Below are positions 16,900-25,399 of a stretch of DNA of 64,000 bases, piece by piece; the first letter of the stretch is position 1; each line of letters begins with the position of its first letter. This DNA is from Planococcus chinensis (lineage in GTDB: Bacteria; Bacillota; Bacilli; Bacillales_A; Planococcaceae). The notes beneath the pieces were generated by a model. That model was not told the DNA's origin and searched no databases. It saw only the letters and a program-made list of their open reading frames with translations. A program made the translations under genes and the position numbers. Location of the stretch: positions 186,001 to 250,000 of the forward strand of contig NZ_JABWTK010000005.1 in the NCBI RefSeq assembly GCF_020071995.1, written 5' to 3'.

Positions 16900-18906
16900 A
16901 TGGCTATTTTAGTACCGACAATAGAAAACATTAGGAAATTAAGACAACGACCCACACAAGGTGAAGAAAATTTACTTGCCCTATTACAGAAATTAAATGA
17001 TGAATATACCGTTTTTTTTCAACCCTTTTTAAATGGCAGTATGCCTGATTTTATTATTCTTCATAAAATAAAAGGTATATTATTAATTGAAGTAAAAGAT
17101 TGGAATTTAAACTTATACAATATTAAGGATAAAAAATGGTCATTAATAAGCAACGATAAGGCAAGAATAAAGTCACCCCTTAAGCAAGTAAAAGATTATA
17201 AGGATCATATATATTCTTTTATAAATGGCTTCGTCGAAGAGAGCGTTCATGATTCAAAGAAATTTGGATACGTTCAGACTGCAGTTTACTTTGATTCACT
17301 TAATGAAAAGGAATCTTTAGAGTTTTGCATAGAATGTAAATCTTATAATGAAAAAATTCATATTTTAGGAAAAGATTCGATAAATACCGATAGATTTAAA
17401 GAATTAAGTTATTTCAAAAGAAATCTCTCGAATGAATTTACATTAAGATATTACGAAGAATTTCAATTACTTTTTGCTCCCTCAGTTCATATGCTTGAAC
17501 TTGGTCAGGAAATTAAATATAGCAAAAGCCAGAATAAATTAATTAAAAGCAGGAAAGAAGAAATTAAAATAAAAGGGGTAGCTGGCTCAGGAAAAACATT
17601 TGTCTTAGCAAAAAGAGCTGTTAATGCTCATATAAGAACAAAAGGTAGAGTTTTAATATTGACTTACAATATAACTTTAAGAAACTTTATACGAGATAAA
17701 TTAAGTCAAGTTAGAGAAAAGTTTTCTTGGGATATGTTTCATATAGACAATTATCACAATTTCATTGGAATAATGAGTAATGAGTATGGAATCGAATCAA
17801 TCGCATACAATGATACGAATTTATTTGATGGCGTAGAGACACAAAAATACCAATCAATCTTTATAGATGAGATTCAAGATTACAATCTTGAATGGCAAAC
17901 AATAATTAAAAAATACTTCCTTGCTGAAAATGGAGAATTAGTAGTATTTGGAGATGAAAAGCAGAATATTTATGGAAATATATTAGATGAACAGAATATT
18001 AGTACGATTGTAGAGGATAAAGAATGGAAAGTATTAAATGAATCATATCGTTTATCTACAGTAATCAATGATTTATCGATTAATTATTATGATAAATATC
18101 TAAAAAATAGATATTTACGTTTAGAATATAATATGCAGCAAGAACTGAGTTTTAATATTGGAGATATAAGTGAAGTGAATATAAATGGCTCTAGAGATAT
18201 TTTAAGATACTGTGAATATATTTTAGAGTATATACGAAAGCATAAAATCCCGAATAACGACGTCGTTATTTTAGCACGCCATATTAGTACATTAAGAGAG
18301 ATTGAAAATATTTTCAGAATTCAATATGGTCTAAATGTAACTAAGACTTTTGAAAAGCTAGAAACTTACAATCATTTACTTGCAAAGTATGGAGAAGACA
18401 GTTGGCAATTTAAGGACGAGATAAGAAAAGTTCGAAAAAATGAGAAGTTTGCGTTTCGAATGAATAGGGGGACTATAAAAATGTCTACTATTCATAGTTT
18501 TAAAGGATGGGAGGCTGAAAATGTATTTTTATTCTTAGAAAATCCACTGGGAGAAGAAGAATTAGTAGATGAAGAAATTATGTACACTGGTATTACACGT
18601 TCAAAAAACAGATTAATATTTTTAAATAAGCATGACACAAAATATAAAAAATTATTTAGTGAGAATCGAGAAATTGTAAAAGAAATTAATATTACTTTAA
18701 ATTCCCTACCAAATAAAGACTTCTTTGATGAAGAAACAACAAATTTCGATTCTATAAAGGATCTTCATAGTATTGAAATAAAAGAATCTGCAAATGAGGA
18801 TTTTATTGAATTTGCTGGAGACTATGAGAGCGAATCAGATTATTGGGAACGTGTTGCTGAAGATTCTGATATGACACTAGAAGAATACTTTAATTCGATG
18901 GATTAA
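16900..18906 (+). CDS. NERD nuclease domain fused to UvrD-like helicase
   Basis: 668 aa. Seen: an N-terminal NERD/PD-(D/E)XK-like domain (GEENLL near 21, MPDFII near 48, EVKDW near 66-70), then superfamily I helicase motifs: Walker A GVAGSGKT (226-233), DEIQDY (about 323-328), VVFGDEKQNIYG, NESYRLS, MSTIHSFKGWE (about 527) and YTGITRSKNR (about 562-571). Family knowledge: nuclease-helicase fusions of this kind unwind and cut DNA and are recurrent in anti-phage islands (compare the two-gene Gabija and the Nhi concept), though this exact architecture is not assigned to a named system here. RBS AGAGGAG lies about 9 nt upstream. Very AT-rich. Confidence 0.87.
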   Translation: MAILVPTIENIRKLRQRPTQGEENLLALLQKLNDEYTVFFQPFLNGSMPDFIILHKIKGILLIEVKDWNLNLYNIKDKKWSLISNDKARIKSPLKQVKDYKDHIYSFINGFVEESVHDSKKFGYVQTAVYFDSLNEKESLEFCIECKSYNEKIHILGKDSINTDRFKELSYFKRNLSNEFTLRYYEEFQLLFAPSVHMLELGQEIKYSKSQNKLIKSRKEEIKIKGVAGSGKTFVLAKRAVNAHIRTKGRVLILTYNITLRNFIRDKLSQVREKFSWDMFHIDNYHNFIGIMSNEYGIESIAYNDTNLFDGVETQKYQSIFIDEIQDYNLEWQTIIKKYFLAENGELVVFGDEKQNIYGNILDEQNISTIVEDKEWKVLNESYRLSTVINDLSINYYDKYLKNRYLRLEYNMQQELSFNIGDISEVNINGSRDILRYCEYILEYIRKHKIPNNDVVILARHISTLREIENIFRIQYGLNVTKTFEKLETYNHLLAKYGEDSWQFKDEIRKVRKNEKFAFRMNRGTIKMSTIHSFKGWEAENVFLFLENPLGEEELVDEEIMYTGITRSKNRLIFLNKHDTKYKKLFSENREIVKEINITLNSLPNKDFFDEETTNFDSIKDLHSIEIKESANEDFIEFAGDYESESDYWERVAEDSDMTLEEYFNSMD

Positions 18907-18920
18907 TATTTCAGAATACT

Positions 18921-18955
18921 AGATCTTATCAGTATATAGCTGGTGAGATCTTTTA
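18921..18955 (+). terminator. Terminator after the NERD-helicase gene
   Basis: AGATCTTATCAG pairs with CTGGTGAGATCT (G-U pairs in the middle), then TTTT. The rest of 18907-19228 has no supported gene; it contains the repeat copy at 19077. Confidence 0.7.
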
Positions 18956-19076
18956 ATTAGTTTTATGAATAGTGCACTATTTAATATTAGTAAATGATAA
19001 AGTGAAAGGTAAATATCACCAATTATTAAAAAAACTTTATGAACTTCTAAAATTCGTTTATGTGTGTAAAAATAAT

Positions 19077-19180
19077 TCTAAAACGATTTCGACAATACAC
19101 TCTAATCTATACTCGAGACATTCCCACACATGCTGCATCAACATCACGAGTGTATTTTTTCATCAGTATAAATTATAAAA
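19077..19180 (+). repeat. Diverged ~100-bp repeat, copy A
   Basis: Aligns by eye over about 100 bp, same orientation, with 21823-21933. Shared blocks include AACGATTT-GACAAT, TATACT, CATCAACAT, a TTTTTT run and AGTATAAATT or TGTATAAATT. In this copy the hairpin arms before the T run are degraded. On the minus strand both copies read M-L-M-x-x-V-W-x-x-L-x-Y-x-L, so an old coding relic is possible. Confidence 0.6.
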
Positions 19181-19228
19181 TCACACATAAGAAAAAATCA
19201 AAATTATATTGAAATCGCGTCCCTGTAA

Positions 19229-19579
19229 AGAACACCAGAAGCGGCCGTCATAAAGGACTACCGTAAACTGATAGAGGCGTTCAACGGCAAACAGGAGCTT
19301 GTGCTGCTGAATATCAAGTTTGATGAGATTGTTGCTGACAACGACAACATCATCAGTGCAATCGAAACGAAAGTGAAAAACATTGAAGAGAACTACAAAG
19401 TGAAAATGAACTTCGGTTTAAAAGCTTTGAAATACAGAAATCTGGAGAGTTTAAAAGAAGTGATTCCGTTGAGGATCAGCCAGCAAAAACTTGCCGCAAA
19501 AGAGATTCCTACCGAACTGCTGTTTGAAATCACTAATAAAGAAAAAGTGTATGCGTACGTGCTTGAACAAGGGAAATAA
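19229..19579 (+). pseudogene. Headless C-terminal gene remnant at the island edge
   Basis: An open frame runs from 19229 (just after a TAA at 19226) to the TAA at 19579: 116 codons, well structured as protein (…KVKNIEENYKVKM…GLKALKYRNL…). No credible start or RBS is seen; the first possible start is GTG 19301, giving 92 aa. Codon use and G+C resemble the chromosome rather than the AT-rich island. It looks like the C-terminus of a longer protein truncated by island insertion or deletion. The family is not recognised. Confidence 0.55.
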
Positions 19580-19606
19580 TCACTTGATATTCAAAGTTGA
19601 AACCAT

Positions 19607-19649
19607 AAAAAAGCCCGATCCAGTTGGACTCTCCACTAATCGGGCTTTT
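19607..19649. terminator. Bidirectional terminator
   Basis: AAAAGCCCGAT/ATCGGGCTTTT stem with A and T tracts on both sides. It serves the remnant gene (+) and the converging radical SAM gene (-). Confidence 0.85.
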
Positions 19650-19653
19650 CACA

Positions 19654-20784
19654 TTAAATAGTAATTTTAGATTTTTGGACAGTGAAATCGGTTTCCGGGT
19701 AATATGCGTCTTTCACTAACAAATTTGGTCCCAAACATTTTGCTGCGGGGCAATGGCAGCCGATGGTCTTCGCTAACGGCCGTTCCAGCCAGCGGTCAAG
19801 CATCGCCGGCAACGAATTGTTCTGGATATTGCCCATCGCTGGGGTATCGCCGAAATCAGTGACGATGACTTCGCCGGTGAAAATATTGACGTTTAACCGG
19901 GAGCGGCCATCCGGGTCATTGCGGACCGTGACATTTTTGCTTGAGTGAATGCGGTTCAGCAATTTGATATCTTCTTCGTTTTGGCTGCACGGGTAAAACG
20001 GCAAAGTGCCGAATAACATCCAGACATTTTCATCACGCGCATCGAGTAAGTCATGAATCGCTTTTCTCGTTTCATCCAGCGATAACACTTCCAATTGACT
20101 GGCGAAATCGCTTGGGTACATCGGATGTACTTCGTGGCGTGCGCATTTCATTTCTTCCACGATCTGTTTGTGGATGCTCTTCAAATGAGGCAATGTCCGT
20201 TTGTTCAGCATCGTTTCTGCCGATACCATCACGCCAGCCTCCGCCAGCGCCCGGCTGTTGTCAATCATGCGCTGGAACTGTTCGGCCCGCCGCTCCCTCG
20301 AAGGTTTGCGTTCCATATTAGCAAATCCGCCATCGACGAAATCATCGATGGTGCCCCAGTTATGGGAAATGTGCAGGACATCCAAGTAAGGTGCGATTTC
20401 CATATAGCGGTCAAGCGGCATCGTCAAATTTGAATTCATCTGGGTGCGGACACCGCGTGCATGGGCGTATTTTAATAGCGGCAATACATAATTGGCGACC
20501 GATTTTTTTGAAAACATTGGCTCTCCGCCCGTCAAACTGATTGTCCGCAAATGCGGGATTTCATCTAATCGTGCAAGGAGCAGCTCGATCGGCAACGCAT
20601 CCGGATCTTTATGCGCCAGCATATAGCCGACAGCGCAGTGTTCACAGCGCATATTGCATAAATAGGTCGTGGTAAATTCGATGCTGGATAAAGTCAGTTT
20701 CCCATGTTCCTCGATATCCATATACGCTTCCCACGGATCATATTGGGGTGTGATCTTGGTAAGTGTTGTTGCAGTGTTTTCCAT
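19654..20784 (-). CDS. yfkAB: Radical SAM protein with CxCxxxxC motif (YfkAB family)
   Basis: 376 aa with the chosen start. Seen: the radical SAM cluster CNMRCEHC (Cys 43, 47, 50), the S-adenosylmethionine-contact LTGGEP, and near the C-terminus CHCPAAKC (Cys 343, 345, 350), which fits the CxCxxxxC signature defining the YfkAB family and probably binds a second Fe-S cluster. Reaction unknown. The start at 20784 is chosen because AGGAG lies 10 nt upstream; an upstream in-frame start at 20877 would add 31 residues without an RBS. The gene converges on the island edge and looks like the first undisturbed chromosomal gene. Confidence 0.88.
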   Translation of the reverse strand: MENTATTLTKITPQYDPWEAYMDIEEHGKLTLSSIEFTTTYLCNMRCEHCAVGYMLAHKDPDALPIELLLARLDEIPHLRTISLTGGEPMFSKKSVANYVLPLLKYAHARGVRTQMNSNLTMPLDRYMEIAPYLDVLHISHNWGTIDDFVDGGFANMERKPSRERRAEQFQRMIDNSRALAEAGVMVSAETMLNKRTLPHLKSIHKQIVEEMKCARHEVHPMYPSDFASQLEVLSLDETRKAIHDLLDARDENVWMLFGTLPFYPCSQNEEDIKLLNRIHSSKNVTVRNDPDGRSRLNVNIFTGEVIVTDFGDTPAMGNIQNNSLPAMLDRWLERPLAKTIGCHCPAAKCLGPNLLVKDAYYPETDFTVQKSKITI

Positions 20785-21068
20785 ATATACCGAACTCCTA
20801 ATAATTTTCTCGACTATTAAGTATGCGCTTTTCGAATTGCTTGTGCAAGGCTCGTTTTTAACTCTTAGTTCAATCAACCTAAACGTTTCTGGAAAATAAC
20901 TGCAGGAGGCTAAACCTCATTTTCTTCGGCTCCGATGATATCCAGCGATTTTTACTTTATTTTTCTTTTACAGTGTGTGGAACAGAGGATGCAGTTAACG
21001 ATTCTTTGAGCACCTGATCCCTGCTGGTATATAATGGTGAAAAGTCCTTGGAAAGGAGCGAATCTTCT

Positions 21069-21635
21069 ATGGAGATGATTCTTGCAATATGCATCGGCCT
21101 CGCTTTAAGTGCAACAGTGGGATTCCGGATTTTTACGCCTTTATTTATAACAGGTGTTTTTGAACGAGTAGACTGGATTACGGTGACAGAAGGTTTCAGC
21201 TGGCTCGGCAGCACCCCTGCGTTGGTTGCTTTCGGAGCGGCCACCATTTTTGAAATCGCTGTGAATTATATTCCAGCGGTCGGTTCGATGATGAAAGTGA
21301 TCGCAACGCCGATCGCGGCAATTGCCGGTGTTTTGCTGACAGCGTCCTTTATCGGAGATATGAATCCGCTGCTGGAATGGAGCATCGCGATCATCGGCGG
21401 CGGGGGAGTGGCTTCAGCATCGCATGCTGCGGTGACGGGTGTTAAAGGTGTAAGCGAAACCGCGCTTCTCAGTCCCGCTGTCGCCGCCGTAGAAGATATA
21501 ACAGCAACGACAGTGCCAATCGCCATTTTCCTCGTTCCGGTGCTGGCAATTGTTTTTGTGGTGCTGATTCCTTTGTTGATTTTCTCTCTTTATAACAAGC
21601 GGAAGCGCCGGAAGAAAAATCGCCCCCCCGTTTAA
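21069..21635 (+). CDS. DUF4126 family membrane protein
   Basis: 188 aa. Four or more hydrophobic stretches: an N-terminal helix (ILAICIGLALSATVGF), central Gly/Ala-rich helices with IAAIAGVLLTASF and IIGGGGVASASHAA, and a C-terminal VLAIVFVVLIPLLIF followed by a basic tail. This matches DUF4126, an integral membrane family of unknown function. ATG 21069 is preferred to 21048 because AAAGGAG lies 10 nt before it. A TATAAT near 21031 may be its -10. Confidence 0.82.
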   Translation: MEMILAICIGLALSATVGFRIFTPLFITGVFERVDWITVTEGFSWLGSTPALVAFGAATIFEIAVNYIPAVGSMMKVIATPIAAIAGVLLTASFIGDMNPLLEWSIAIIGGGGVASASHAAVTGVKGVSETALLSPAVAAVEDITATTVPIAIFLVPVLAIVFVVLIPLLIFSLYNKRKRRKKNRPPV

Positions 21636-21822
21636 AAACAGTTTATCGAAGTGATTGTGCCGAGCCCTATGGCGTAGGAGACCTTAGAAGAAAGTTCCTC
21701 GGACTCTTTCGAGACTTGCTCCGTTTGCTATTGGACGAAAGAAGTTTCTTTAAATCAAGCTTCGAGAAATTTTGTTCGCTTTGCCACTCCTTAACAATCG
21801 CGTCCTTGGGAAAGAAAAAATC

Positions 21823-21933
21823 CTAAACGATTTTGACAATCCACTACAATTTATACTTAAGACGTGACCACACCGAATCCATCAACATATCGGTTGTGGT
21901 TTTTTCTTTATGTTCATCTGTATAAATTGATTG
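21823..21933 (+). repeat. Diverged ~100-bp repeat, copy B, containing a terminator-like hairpin
   Basis: Partner of 19077-19180, 2.7 kb away and in the same orientation. Here the hairpin CCACACCGA ... TCGGTTGTGG followed by TTTTTT (21868-21906) is intact. The rest of the 457-nt gap 21636-22092 holds no supported gene. Confidence 0.6.
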
Positions 21934-21967
21934 GGAATTATGTAGCTCCCAGGGAAACTCATAATCA

Positions 21968-22003
21968 GAAATCCGTCTATTCAACTCTAGAGCGGATTTT
22001 TTT
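21968..22003 (+). terminator. AATCCG/CGGATT-family terminator
   Basis: AAATCCGTCTA...TAGAGCGGATTT followed by TTTT. It belongs to a hairpin type seen four times in this window. Confidence 0.7.
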
Positions 22004-22092
22004 ATACCCATTTGTGTGAGCCTGCCCAAAACAGGGAACCCTTTTATTAGCAGGGAAATACCCTGGCCGGATTGAAAAAGGAGGCTGTCAAA

Positions 22093-24363
22093 ATGGCAGA
22101 TAAAAGAGATGAAATCATTTTGCGGGGGCTTCGTGAAAATAATTTGAAGAATATTGATTTGAATATCCCGAAAGAAAAGATAAATGTTTTTACCGGCTTA
22201 TCAGGTTCGGGGAAAAGCTCGGTCGTATTTGATACCTTGGCGACCGAAAGCAGAAGGCAGATGACGTTGAACTATCCGCTCTATATCCGGCACCAGATGC
22301 CGAGGTATGAACGGCCGCAAGCCGATTTGATGCAAAACTTGAGTCCCGTGGTCGTGGTGGAACAGAAACCGGTCCGAGGCAATTCGCGCTCGACGGTCGG
22401 CACATATACGGACATTGATCCATTGATCCGGCTGTTGTTCTCACGGATCGGCAGCCCGCCAATCGGCTCAGCTACAGAGTTTTCCAGTGACAGTTCTTTC
22501 GGGAAATGCCCGGAATGCAGCGGGTTCGGGGAAATCGTAGCGCCGGATATCCACAAACTCATCGACCACTCGAAGTCACTCCGGGACCGCGCGGTGAGAT
22601 TCAAGCCGCTGGCACCGCCGAGTTGGCAAGGGAGGTGGATGGTGGACGGCGGCTTGTTCGACCCCGATCTTCCCATCCAAGATTACCCGGAAGATAAATA
22701 CAATCTGCTCGTTTATGGTCCGAAGGAAGGTGAGCGGGCATTTAGCAAATATTATTACAAAGTGGGCAATCGGGACATCGAATGGGACGGCATTCTTCCT
22801 AGGTTTATTCGCCTGTATATTAACCGGGACCTCACGAAACTGAAAAACATTTCACAGGAAGATGTTCTGGCGGTGACGGCCAATACCCCGTGTCCGACCT
22901 GCGAAGGTTCCGGATTGAATCCGAAAGTGCTGGAAAGCAAGATCAACGGACTCAACATCGCCCAATATGACCGTTTGGAACTGACGGAACTGCTGGGTGA
23001 ACTGGGGAACATAAAAGATCCGGTCGGCACATCCATCGCGCAGCAGGCCTATCCGAATGTCAAACAGCTGGTGGACCTGGGCTTGGGCTATTTGAGCCTG
23101 GCGCGGAAAATGGGGACTTTGTCGGGCGGCGAAGCGCAGCGGGTGAAAATTGCCCGTCATCTGGGCAGCAGCTTGAATAATATTACGTATATTTTCGATG
23201 AACCCAGTGCCGGGCTTCATTCGGAGGAAATAAACAAGCTGACGCATATGCTGAAAGATTTACGAGACAATTATAATACGGTCGTCGTAATCGAACACAA
23301 TTTAGCCGTCATCAAAACGGCGGATGAAATCATCGAACTGGGTCCGGGAGCGGGCGTGGGCGGTGGCGAAGTGGTCTATCAAGGCGCACAGGAAGGATTG
23401 AAGAAAGCTTCTGCTATCACCGATTTGGATCATAAAGTCACCATCAATAAAAATCCGCGAAGAGCAGAAAATAGCTTCTCGATCAAAAATGCCGCTGCCA
23501 ACAACTTGAAAAATGTAAGTGTTGAAATCCCGAAGAATGTGTTGGTCTCGGTATGCGGCGTATCCGGTTCCGGCAAGAGCTCTTTATTGTTTGGCGCATT
23601 TAGGGACAACTATCCCGAAACCATTTCGGTGAGCCAGGGCAGCATCGGAACGTCCAGCCGTTCGACACTTGCAACCTATATGGGGATCATGGATGACATC
23701 CGGTCGATTCTGGCGAAAGAAACAGGACAGCCGGTGGGATTGTTCAGCTTTAATTCGATCGGAGCTTGTCCGGTCTGCGAAGGAAAAGGAGTAACAACGC
23801 CGGACGTAGCGTTTGCGGATCCCGTGACCGTCACCTGTGAAGCCTGCAGAGGAACACGGTATTCAGACGAAGCCTTGTCCCATCGCCACTTAGGAAAAAA
23901 TATCGTAGAAATTTTAGAGCTGTCGATCGATGAAACCAATCATTATTTAAAAATGCCGAAAATCGTCAAAAAAGTGGATACGTTAAAGGAAGTGGGGTTG
24001 GGCTATCTGACACTCGGACAGACGACAAGTTCGCTCAGCGGAGGCGAAGTGCAGCGCCTCAAACTTGCCAGCCACCTGAAAAAAGAAGGGCAGATCTATT
24101 TGCTGGATGAACCGTCATTGGGTCTGCACACAAGGGATAATGCTCATCTATTAGACGTTTTCCAGGGACTCGTCGACAAAGGGAATTCGGTCATCCTCAT
24201 TGAGCACAACCTGAACTTTATCGCCGCGAGCGACTGGGTCATCGAAATGGGTCCAGGCGGTGGAAAAAAAGGAGGCGAAGTCCTGTTTGAAGGAACACCG
24301 GAAAAGATGCTGCAGTCGGATACATTGACAGCGAAGTGGTTGAGGAAGGGTATGGAGGGGTGA
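22093..24363 (+). CDS. UvrA-like ABC ATPase (short paralogue)
   Basis: 756 aa, shorter than the ~940-aa housekeeping UvrA. Seen: two ABC modules. The first has Walker A GLSGSGKSS, a zinc module (CPEC...C and CPTCEGSG), signature LSGGEAQR and FDEPSAGLH. The second has GVSGSGKSS, CPVCEGKG/CEACRG, LSGGEVQR and LDEPSLGLH. The UvrB-interacting insertion appears reduced. Family knowledge: such paralogues (UvrA2/DrrC-like) are linked to tolerance of DNA-binding drugs rather than core excision repair. AAGGAGG 8 nt before ATG 22093 decides the start against TTG 22072. Confidence 0.88.
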   Translation: MADKRDEIILRGLRENNLKNIDLNIPKEKINVFTGLSGSGKSSVVFDTLATESRRQMTLNYPLYIRHQMPRYERPQADLMQNLSPVVVVEQKPVRGNSRSTVGTYTDIDPLIRLLFSRIGSPPIGSATEFSSDSSFGKCPECSGFGEIVAPDIHKLIDHSKSLRDRAVRFKPLAPPSWQGRWMVDGGLFDPDLPIQDYPEDKYNLLVYGPKEGERAFSKYYYKVGNRDIEWDGILPRFIRLYINRDLTKLKNISQEDVLAVTANTPCPTCEGSGLNPKVLESKINGLNIAQYDRLELTELLGELGNIKDPVGTSIAQQAYPNVKQLVDLGLGYLSLARKMGTLSGGEAQRVKIARHLGSSLNNITYIFDEPSAGLHSEEINKLTHMLKDLRDNYNTVVVIEHNLAVIKTADEIIELGPGAGVGGGEVVYQGAQEGLKKASAITDLDHKVTINKNPRRAENSFSIKNAAANNLKNVSVEIPKNVLVSVCGVSGSGKSSLLFGAFRDNYPETISVSQGSIGTSSRSTLATYMGIMDDIRSILAKETGQPVGLFSFNSIGACPVCEGKGVTTPDVAFADPVTVTCEACRGTRYSDEALSHRHLGKNIVEILELSIDETNHYLKMPKIVKKVDTLKEVGLGYLTLGQTTSSLSGGEVQRLKLASHLKKEGQIYLLDEPSLGLHTRDNAHLLDVFQGLVDKGNSVILIEHNLNFIAASDWVIEMGPGGGKKGGEVLFEGTPEKMLQSDTLTAKWLRKGMEG

Positions 24364-24460
24364 AAGAGTTCTTCTATGTGATGCGGCCTATCCGCTAAGT
24401 TTCATGCGAATGAATTCTTGTTTAACTCTTTCTGGATAGAATCTTTTTTAAACCATACAG

Positions 24461-24513
24461 AAAAACACCTCCAGCTTGTCGTTGTTGCCACATACGATGC
24501 TGGGGTGTTTTTT
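24461..24513. terminator. Bidirectional terminator
   Basis: AAACACCTCCAGC pairs with GCTGGGGTGTTT, with A and T tracts outside. It serves the UvrA-like gene and the converging gene at 24581. Confidence 0.8.
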
Positions 24514-24580
24514 CCTTGTCTCATTTTATTGGGTCACTCTATTTTCGGATGACAGGTCTTTTTTGAAACTATGTTATTTA

Positions 24581-25036
24581 TTACTGATGAACATCCGTGA
24601 TCTCTTCCATCAATCCAATCCAGTCTTCTCGCTTGAAATCATACATATCCAGCTCGATCTTCCGCAGAACCAAATGGATGCTGTCGAACTTTTCGTCTGA
24701 GCGGAATCTCCACCAGCTTTTCACATTTGACGCCTTTGTGCCTGGCTCATAATACATCAAGGTGCCTTCCGGATTGATGACGTCCTCGACCCGGTCAACG
24801 TCCAAAAGATTATGCGGGAAATCAATATAGAGGCCGAGGGACGCTTTATGGGGCGCGATAGACCCAATTTTGTGCATCGATTCCGCGTCTGACTTTTCAA
24901 GGGAATCGCTCCAGGGAACCGGGTTGTGGCTGGCAATCAAGATCTTGCCTTCTGCATTCGTTTCAATCTTGCAATTCGGAAGACTGTTAAAGACTTCGAG
25001 CATTTCGTCCATTTGTCGCTTTACTGATTTGTTCAT
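24581..25036 (-). CDS. Uncharacterised cytosolic protein
   Basis: 151 aa, acidic, no signal peptide or membrane segment. Seen: an N-terminal helix (KRQMDEMLEVFNSL), a β-region with ASHNPVPWSD, and a C-terminal Trp-rich block (SWWRFRSDEKFDSIHLV). No family recognised. GAAGGAG 7 nt upstream of the ATG and normal codon use support a real gene. It converges with the UvrA-like gene; no functional link is visible. Confidence 0.7.
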   Translation of the reverse strand: MNKSVKRQMDEMLEVFNSLPNCKIETNAEGKILIASHNPVPWSDSLEKSDAESMHKIGSIAPHKASLGLYIDFPHNLLDVDRVEDVINPEGTLMYYEPGTKASNVKSWWRFRSDEKFDSIHLVLRKIELDMYDFKREDWIGLMEEITDVHQ

Positions 25037-25262
25037 TTTGCCACTCCTTCAACTAAGCTATTCGTCCTATCATAATTCAAAACCCCACTGCTGTAAATTG
25101 AACAATATTTCCAACTGTTTCAGTATCCAGTTTTCTACATTTCTTGATGCTTAGTTCCTTAATTCACTTACAGGGAGAGAAACAATTGATTTTTGGGAAT
25201 CGTGTCATTCTCTGGGAAACAAAATTAAATCGAAGACGATTTCAAGGCGAAAAAAGGTTGAA

Positions 25263-25388
25263 TGATCATAGAATCCCGATTACCGCTCATAGAACTCCGA
25301 AAAGTGATCATAGAATCCTGATTACCGCTCATAGAAATCCGAAAAGTGACCATAGAACGCGATTAACTGCTCATAGAAATCCAAACAT
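25263..25388. repeat. Tandem repeat: six ~21-bp units (three 42-bp pairs)
   Basis: Three copies of a 42-bp unit (25263-25304, 25305-25346, 25347-25388) each split into two related 21-bp halves around the core TCATAGAA-N-N-CCGA. The last copy is diverged. There are no unique spacers, so it is not CRISPR. It lies immediately after the stop of the minus-strand oxidoreductase; the rest of 25037-25399 shows no gene. Confidence 0.85.
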
Positions 25389-25399
25389 ATAAATCGCTT

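Noticed and set aside
18972-19178. 68-codon plus-strand frame after the NERD-helicase
   Set aside because: No RBS, poor composition, and it runs through the degraded repeat copy A.
21844-22029. 61-codon minus-strand frame
   Set aside because: Reads through two terminator hairpins and lacks an RBS; kept only as a hint that the repeat may be an old coding relic.
24476-24700. 74-codon plus-strand frame between the UvrA-like gene and the next
   Set aside because: Begins inside the terminator and runs antisense to the real minus-strand gene.
25263-25388. CRISPR-like repeats
   Set aside because: Units are contiguous with no unique spacers and no cas genes are present.
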